This document shows positions 6,987-10,805 of a stretch of 10,805 bases of DNA, piece by piece. Each line of letters begins with the position of its first letter. Position 1 is the stretch's first letter. The DNA is taken from assembly GCA_946541435.1 (NCBI GenBank), contig CAMNJK010000033.1, positions 1-10,805 of the forward strand. Direction: 5' to 3'. The translations under genes and the position numbers were made by a program. This DNA comes from an uncultured Bacillota bacterium. Its GTDB lineage: Bacteria; Bacillota; Clostridia; Peptostreptococcales; Anaerovoracaceae. The notes under the pieces are model-generated. The model saw nothing but the letters and a program-made list of their open reading frames with translations. It was not told the DNA's origin and made no database searches.

Positions 6987-8264
6987 TTAAATGAGATCCC
7001 GGAACCGGAACTGCGATGCCCCTGATGCGTAGTCTGCCACGATATGTCCGTCTCCTACCAGCTTGTACTTGTAGGTCACCAGGCCGTCCAGCCCCACCGG
7101 ACCTCTGGCATGGAGCTTGCCGGTGCTGATGCCCACCTCCGCGCCGAAACCGTAACGGTATCCGTCGGCAAACCGGGTGGAGCAGTTCTGATATACCCCT
7201 GCGGAGTCCACCAGCGCCATGAATTTCGCCGCCGAATCCGCATCCTCTGTGATGATGCAGTCTGTATGATGGGATCCGTACTGATTGATATGATCGATGG
7301 CTTCATCGATGGAATCCACCACCCGGATGGACAGGATGTTGTCCAGATATTCCGTATGATAATCTTCATCTGTCGCCGGGCCGCAGCCGATCAGGTTCAC
7401 AGACCGTTCGTCCCCTCTGAGCTCGATCCTGGCTCCCGCCGCGTCCGCCAGCGCCGGGATCAGGACCTCCGCGATGGCGCTGTGCACCAGCAGGGTCTCC
7501 GCCGCGTTGCAGGCCGCAGGATACTGGGTCTTGGAATCGATGATGATGGGGATCGCCTTCCCCATCATCGCAGCGCCGTCCACATAGACATGGCAGATCC
7601 CATCCGCGTGTCCCATCACCGGGATATTGGTATTGTCCATGATATAGCGGACGAAGCTGTTGGATCCCCGGGGGATCAGCAGGTCCACGTCCCCATGGCA
7701 CTTCAGAAGTTCATCGATGCCTGCCCGGTCCTCGATCAGCTGGGCAAATCCCTCGGGCAGACCGGCTTCCACCGCGGCCTGATAGATGGTATCAAACAGG
7801 ATGCGGTTGGTGTGCTTCGCCTCGCTGCCGCCCTTCAGAATGATCCCGTTGCCGCTTTTGATGCAAAGGCTGGCGATCTGTACCAGCGCGTCCGGCCGGG
7901 ATTCAAAGATCACCCCGATGACGCCGATGGGACAGGTCTCCTTGGTCAGGACCAGTCCGGTATCCAGTTCCCGCTGCAGTGTTTTGCGGAACAGGGGGTC
8001 CTGCATATCGATCAGATCATTGATCCCGTCGATGCAGCCCTTGTTCTTCTTCCGGTCATAGCGCAGTCTGCTGAGCAGGGGCCCCGGGAGCTTGCTTTTT
8101 TCTGCTTCCTCCAGATCCTGCCCATTGGCCGCCAGGATCTCATTCTCATGGGCCTGCAGGGCCCGGCCTACGGCTTCCAGCGCTCCGTTGCGTATTTCTT
8201 CCGGCAGAGCTGCCAGGACATAGCTGCTCTTCTTTACCTGCCGGATGCTGTCCTTTAATTCCAT
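6987..8264 (-). CDS. proA: Glutamate-5-semialdehyde dehydrogenase
   Basis: This 425-residue enzyme (gamma-glutamyl phosphate reductase) carries out the second step of proline synthesis, reducing glutamyl 5-phosphate to glutamate semialdehyde with NADPH. It belongs to the aldehyde dehydrogenase superfamily. Signature segments are GVIGVIFESRPDA (114-126), the ILKGGSEA region (142-149), the catalytic cysteine C252 within YPAACNAAETLL, and the C-terminal STRFADGYRYGFGAEVGIST followed by HARGPVGLDGL. Length is normal. The ATG at 8262-8264 follows a GGAG site by 9 nt. It lies 25 nt after the YprB-like gene. The usual partner proB (glutamate 5-kinase) is not beside it in this window, so it must be elsewhere in the genome if proline is made by this route. 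Confidence 0.97.
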   Translation of the reverse strand: MELKDSIRQVKKSSYVLAALPEEIRNGALEAVGRALQAHENEILAANGQDLEEAEKSKLPGPLLSRLRYDRKKNKGCIDGINDLIDMQDPLFRKTLQRELDTGLVLTKETCPIGVIGVIFESRPDALVQIASLCIKSGNGIILKGGSEAKHTNRILFDTIYQAAVEAGLPEGFAQLIEDRAGIDELLKCHGDVDLLIPRGSNSFVRYIMDNTNIPVMGHADGICHVYVDGAAMMGKAIPIIIDSKTQYPAACNAAETLLVHSAIAEVLIPALADAAGARIELRGDERSVNLIGCGPATDEDYHTEYLDNILSIRVVDSIDEAIDHINQYGSHHTDCIITEDADSAAKFMALVDSAGVYQNCSTRFADGYRYGFGAEVGISTGKLHARGPVGLDGLVTYKYKLVGDGHIVADYASGASQFRFRDLI

Positions 8265-8289
8265 GGTTTTTTTCTCCGTTCCGTCCGGC

Positions 8290-9396
8290 TCAGAGGTTTT
8301 CCTCGAACCGGTCTACCATTTCTCTGATCAGATGATCCACTTCTCTATATTGTACATCATTCTGCTGCTGCAGGACAAGGAATCCACTGCCGGAACCGGG
8401 ATATTTTTCAAAAGATTCCTCCCGCAGTCCCGCGGCCTCCAGATCCACCGCCGCCAGCCCCGACTGCCGCAGGATGGGGATGTCCATCCGGAACCGGCCA
8501 GCCTTTGCATCGAAGTGGGTCTGCAGGGGGAAGGATCCCAGGGCAAATCCCCGGTAATCCAGGGCCTGGTCTCTGTTTCCCTGAATCCCCTCCACCCGCA
8601 GCAGGTCCTTCTCCAGCCGGATCTTTCGGATCTGCCAGCGGCGCCGGGGACTGCCTGCGGGAAAGCCCATGTGGAACATGGCCCGATGGAAGTCGCATTT
8701 GTCCATGACCCTGACAAGCCGCGTCAGCTGCAGGACGTCGTCGCTGTTGTGCAGCAGGATCTGCTGTCTGGCCTGCGGATCTCCCGTGCGCTCAAAGCGG
8801 GCATATAATTCTACGCTCTCCGCCCCGGAGATCTCATCCGACCGGTCCGTCCAGAGTCCCATATATGTCTCCACCGTCTTCTGGCGAAGGTTCGGCAGCA
8901 GGCGCCGCAGCGGTGAATGCCCGTTCACCACCTGGTAGAGGTCCAGGTCGTAGCCGCCATAGGAAAGGTCCGGGACACCGCCGTCATGGGAGGGATCCGA
9001 AAGACCGGCATGGTCTCCGCCCCCGGCCGACCCGGATCCGGGCACCCCGGCCAGCCCGGATTTAGGCACCCCAGCCAGCCCGGATCTGCGCAGGCGCTCC
9101 TCCAGGAATGGCAGGTCGAAATGACGTCCGTTATATGTCACCACCACATCCAGTCCGCGGATCAGTTCCATATACAGCTTCAGCGCCTCAGCCTCCTCGG
9201 AGGTGTTCTCGGCGAACACCTGATGGAAGATCCCGGTGGTCAGATCCAGGAGACCGCCCAGGATGAAATGGTTCCGCGCCCGGTCCAGCCCCGTGGTCTC
9301 GATGTCCAGGACACCCACGCTCCGTCCGCTGAAATAGAAGTCCCAGACTGCGCTTCTGTGCAGTTTTTCCTTTACTTCAAATGAGATGTGTTCCAT
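8290..9396 (-). CDS. RNase H-like DEDD exonuclease domain protein (YprB family)
   Basis: This 368-residue protein carries an RNase H-like 3'-5' exonuclease domain of the YprB / RNase_H_2 type. The acidic motifs are D31 and E33 in LDIETTGL, N89 and D94 in TYNGRHFDLPFLEERL, and H216-N-S-D-D220 near the end of the domain, giving D31-E33-D94-D220. A glycine, serine and proline-rich insertion (about 105-148) with a repeated SGLAGVP unit separates the second motif from YDLDLYQVV. The C-terminal 130 residues have no motif I recognise. The substrate is unknown; a nucleic acid 3' end is expected from the family. It is the first gene of the operon leading to proA. The ATG at 9394-9396 has no ribosome binding site upstream and lies 7 nt from an extended -10 box, so it may be translated from a leaderless message. 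The next in-frame ATG would remove the first catalytic motif. Confidence 0.85.
   Translation of the reverse strand: MEHISFEVKEKLHRSAVWDFYFSGRSVGVLDIETTGLDRARNHFILGGLLDLTTGIFHQVFAENTSEEAEALKLYMELIRGLDVVVTYNGRHFDLPFLEERLRRSGLAGVPKSGLAGVPGSGSAGGGDHAGLSDPSHDGGVPDLSYGGYDLDLYQVVNGHSPLRRLLPNLRQKTVETYMGLWTDRSDEISGAESVELYARFERTGDPQARQQILLHNSDDVLQLTRLVRVMDKCDFHRAMFHMGFPAGSPRRRWQIRKIRLEKDLLRVEGIQGNRDQALDYRGFALGSFPLQTHFDAKAGRFRMDIPILRQSGLAAVDLEAAGLREESFEKYPGSGSGFLVLQQQNDVQYREVDHLIREMVDRFEENL
9031..9086 (-). repeat. Short 24-bp tandem repeat inside the YprB-like gene
   Basis: Two adjacent 24-bp units, 9031-9054 and 9055-9078, differ at about four positions, and the first eight bases of a third copy follow at 9079-9086. 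Because 24 is a multiple of three the reading frame is kept, coding for a repeated SGLAGVP-type octapeptide in the insertion of the exonuclease. Confidence 0.85.
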
Positions 9397-9403
9397 AGAT
9401 TTC

Positions 9404-9412
9404 AGTATAACA
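9404..9412 (-). promoter_or_regulatory. Extended -10 promoter next to the YprB-like gene
   Basis: On the minus strand the sequence is TGTTATACT: a TGn extension and TATACT, five of six matches. No -35 box is seen 16-18 nt upstream. It lies only 7 nt before the ATG at 9394-9396, so transcription would begin at or within a base or two of the start codon. Confidence 0.5.
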
Positions 9413-9445
9413 CAAATGGGGTATCTGAGGTTGCCTGAATGGGAA

Positions 9446-9477
9446 TAACAAAAGAGACCCGAGGGTCTCTTTTGTTA
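9446..9477 (-). terminator. Terminator-like hairpin in the divergent intergenic region
   Basis: A perfect 14-bp inverted repeat (9446-9459 with 9464-9477) encloses a CGAG loop. The 3' arm on the minus strand is GGTCTCTTTTGTTA followed by TT, so the U-rich part is within the stem, as in many Firmicute terminators. It is symmetric and could act on either strand. Neither neighbouring gene ends here, so it most likely ends a leftward transcript that begins near 9527 or shields the two divergent genes from each other. Confidence 0.7.
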
Positions 9478-9506
9478 AAAGGGGTATTGGGATTAGAGAT
9501 TAATGA

Positions 9507-9525
9507 GGTTATCAGGGGGATAACC
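9507..9525. promoter_or_regulatory. Perfect 19-bp dyad, operator or RNA hairpin
   Basis: GGTTATCAGGGGGATAACC is a perfect 7-bp inverted repeat around a 5-nt centre. It lies just downstream of the predicted start of the leftward transcript, a classical place for a repressor site, and would also fold as a hairpin in that RNA. I do not recognise the motif. Confidence 0.5.
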
Positions 9526-9533
9526 ACGAGTTC

Positions 9534-9562
9534 ATTATATTCTATGAAGATCAAAAAAGCAA
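9534..9562 (-). promoter_or_regulatory. Candidate leftward promoter in the intergenic region
   Basis: On the minus strand a perfect TATAAT (9534-9539) is preceded after 17 nt by TTGCTT (9557-9562), with an A/T-rich stretch upstream. The -35 box matches only in its first three bases. It would start an RNA near 9527. Confidence 0.45.
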
Positions 9563-9600
9563 GAAAAATCGCAAACTTGTCATTGGGGCACCTTTTAAGG

Positions 9601-9614
9601 GGTGTCTTGACACC
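9601..9614. promoter_or_regulatory. Palindromic operator candidate over the -35 box
   Basis: GGTGTC-TT-GACACC is a perfect 6+6 inverted repeat that contains the -35 hexamer TTGACA of the PfoR-like gene. A related half-site GGCACC lies at 9587-9592. A protein bound here would block RNA polymerase, so negative control of the rightward gene is likely. The binding protein is unknown. Confidence 0.5.
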
Positions 9615-9635
9615 TGTATTGACTTTTGTTACAAT
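9607..9635 (+). promoter_or_regulatory. Strong promoter of the PfoR-like gene
   Basis: TTGACA (9607-9612), a 17-nt spacer and TACAAT (9630-9635) with a TGt extension in front of the -10 box make an almost ideal sigma-A promoter. Transcription would start near 9642, leaving a leader of about 72 nt. Confidence 0.92.
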
Positions 9636-9662
9636 GCCATGGTCAGTCAGTTTTTCTTGTTC

Positions 9663-9691
9663 CGTCTGCAGCCGAATGGACGTCGCAGACG
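9663..9691 (+). other. Hairpin in the 5' leader of the PfoR-like gene
   Basis: CGTCTGC (9663-9669) pairs perfectly with GCAGACG (9685-9691) around a 15-nt loop. No U-run follows, so it is not a terminator. It ends about 8 nt before the AAAGGA ribosome binding site and could affect message stability or translation. Confidence 0.45.
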
Positions 9692-9713
9692 ATCATGAAA
9701 GGAACCCAATACA

Positions 9714-10799
9714 ATGGAAAATGAACGTTTAGAAGAAAAAGTCGGATTTCTCAAGAGAAAGAATATTGAGATCTCCGCGAAACGATACCTGCAGGACGCC
9801 CTGTCCGCCATGGCCCTGGGTCTGTTTGCCACCCTTCTTATGGGAACGATCCTGGATGTGCTGGGAGCGCAGACCGCCAACCTCTTCGGCGAAAATGCCG
9901 TTTCCACTTTCCTGATAGAGATCGCGGCCGTTGCAAAGAACATGATGATCATGGGGGCAGGCATCGGCGTAGCCGTCGCCACCGCCCTAAAGGCGCCGCC
10001 GCTGGTCATCTACTCCAGTGTCGTCACCGGCGCCATGGGAGCGACCCTGACGGGATTCGGCATCACCCTTGCCGGCGGCCCCGCAGGCGCCTTCATCGCC
10101 GCGGCCCTGGGCGCTGAGTTCGGCAAGATGGTATCCAAGGAAACCAAGGTCGACATCCTGGTGACACCCGCGGTCACCATCATCATCGGCGGCATCGCCG
10201 CCAAGCTGGTGGGTCCGGGGGTCGGCTGGTGCCTCTACCGCCTGGGCGATGCCATCATGGCGGCCACCGTCTGGCAGCCCTTCTTCTTCGGCATCTTCAT
10301 CGCCGTGGTGGTCGGCCTGGCTCTGACAGCCCCCATCTCCAGCGCTGCCCTCTGCATCATGCTGGATCTGTCCGGCCTGGCAGCAGGCGCTGCCACCGTC
10401 GGCTGCTGCGCTCAGATGGTGGGATTCGCCGTAGCCAGCTACCGCGAAAACGGTGTGGGCGGCCTTGTGGCCCAGGGCATCGGCACCTCCATGCTGCAGG
10501 TCTCCAACATCATCAAGCATCCCTGGATCCTGGTCCCGCCCACACTGGCGGGCGCCATCATCGGCCCCCTGTCCACCTGTGTCTTCCACATGACCAACAT
10601 CCCTGTGGGCGCCGGCATGGGCACCTGCGGCTTTGTGGGTTCCATCGGTACATTTACTGATATGGGATTCAGCCTGGACGTGCTCTGGAAGGTGCTGCTG
10701 CTGCACATCGTCCTCCCCGCCGTCCTGGCCTTCATCATCGACCGCATCATGCGCCGCATGGGCCTGATCAAGGACGGGGATTACAAGCTGGATCTGTAA
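9714..10799 (+). CDS. PfoR-like / PTS_EIIC_2 family membrane protein
   Basis: This 361-residue membrane protein has a charged cytoplasmic N-terminus (about 1-28) followed by roughly nine or ten hydrophobic, glycine- and alanine-rich segments, for example about 29-50, 187-207 and 324-343, and a short charged tail. The opening ISAKRYLQDALSAMALGLFATL (seen as ISAKRYLQDAL then SAMALGLFATL) and the glycine-rich repeats resemble the PTS_EIIC_2 family that includes PfoR of Clostridium perfringens. Such proteins look like the membrane IIC part of sugar phosphotransferase systems, but no IIA or IIB domain is fused to it and none is next to it here, so the substrate is unknown. The ATG at 9714-9716 follows AAAGGA by 10 nt, and a strong promoter with a palindrome over its -35 box lies upstream. 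The stop is six bases before the window edge, so downstream partners cannot be seen. Confidence 0.85.
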   Translation: MENERLEEKVGFLKRKNIEISAKRYLQDALSAMALGLFATLLMGTILDVLGAQTANLFGENAVSTFLIEIAAVAKNMMIMGAGIGVAVATALKAPPLVIYSSVVTGAMGATLTGFGITLAGGPAGAFIAAALGAEFGKMVSKETKVDILVTPAVTIIIGGIAAKLVGPGVGWCLYRLGDAIMAATVWQPFFFGIFIAVVVGLALTAPISSAALCIMLDLSGLAAGAATVGCCAQMVGFAVASYRENGVGGLVAQGIGTSMLQVSNIIKHPWILVPPTLAGAIIGPLSTCVFHMTNIPVGAGMGTCGFVGSIGTFTDMGFSLDVLWKVLLLHIVLPAVLAFIIDRIMRRMGLIKDGDYKLDL

Positions 10800-10805
10800 T
10801 ACAGG

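Larger units (their letters stand above)
9443..9527 (-). ncRNA. Candidate short regulatory RNA or attenuated leader
   Basis: A leftward promoter-like pair at 9534-9562 would start an RNA near 9527. It would contain a GGTTATC/GATAACC hairpin with a CCCCT loop, an unstructured C-rich linker including CCCAATACCCC, and the terminator hairpin at 9446-9477, for a length of about 85 nt. This layout resembles small RNAs with C-rich loops that bind ribosome binding sites, and equally a leader that attenuates the YprB-like operon. No expression evidence can be seen; this is an inference from layout. Confidence 0.3.
9397..9713. other. Divergent intergenic region with several regulatory signals
   Basis: This 317-nt gap separates the leftward YprB-like operon from the rightward PfoR-like gene and is more AT-rich than its surroundings. 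From left to right it holds an extended -10 box for the leftward gene, a strong terminator-like hairpin, a 19-bp dyad, a leftward promoter-like pair, half-site repeats, a strong rightward promoter with a palindrome on its -35 box, and a hairpin in the leader of the PfoR-like gene. An open plus-strand frame from 9439 runs through these signals without a ribosome binding site, so I do not call it a gene. Confidence 0.8.

Noticed and set aside
7044..8258. Open frame of 404 codons on the plus strand opposite proA
   Set aside because: Antisense shadow of proA with no recognisable domain and the same composition bias as other shadow frames here.
9439..9732. Plus-strand open frame across the divergent intergenic region
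   Set aside because: It runs through the terminator hairpin, the dyad and the promoter of the next gene, has no ribosome binding site, and overlaps the start of the PfoR-like gene in another frame.

Overview
The window looks like a chromosomal housekeeping segment of a GC-rich member of the Firmicutes, most likely an anaerobic clostridial (Lachnospiraceae- or Eubacteriales-type) bacterium. The evidence is the rplS–rbgA–rnhB order typical of Firmicutes, strong AAGGAGG-type ribosome binding sites, consensus sigma-A promoters, and an fhs–fchA–folD one-carbon set as found in anaerobic clostridia. The species cannot be told from the sequence alone. I see no tRNA, rRNA, CRISPR array, insertion sequence or prophage gene.

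Layout, right to left for the minus strand. A divergent intergenic region (9397-9713) separates a rightward membrane protein of the PfoR / PTS_EIIC_2 family (9714-10799) from a leftward operon. That operon is an RNase H-like exonuclease (YprB family), proA, a NudF-like Nudix hydrolase and a XerD-like tyrosine recombinase, with 25-32 nt gaps. A 249-nt gap follows, holding a near-perfect promoter and a structured leader for rplS. rplS ends in a strong intrinsic terminator. An extended -10 promoter then starts a second leftward operon: rbgA, rnhB, fhs, fchA, folD, with 22-32 nt gaps, running to the left edge.

How the genes work together. fhs, fchA and folD are transcribed in the order of the reactions: formate to 10-formyl-THF, to 5,10-methenyl-THF, to 5,10-methylene-THF. 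FolD has lost the lysine and glutamine needed for cyclohydrolase activity (A54 and L98 at the E. coli K54 and Q98 positions), so the separate cyclohydrolase FchA next to it probably does that step. rplS, rbgA and rnhB are ribosome-assembly and genome-maintenance genes.

Most interesting points: the degenerate FolD paired with FchA; a XerD-like recombinase with no lysine at the usual catalytic position; a possible short regulatory RNA or attenuated leader in the divergent intergenic region (promoter, C-rich-loop hairpin, C-rich linker, terminator); a perfect palindrome over the -35 box of the PfoR-like gene; a low-complexity repeat insertion inside the YprB-like exonuclease; and a Nudix box with one extra residue. 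None amounts to a clearly new system. They are specific anomalies in otherwise ordinary genes.
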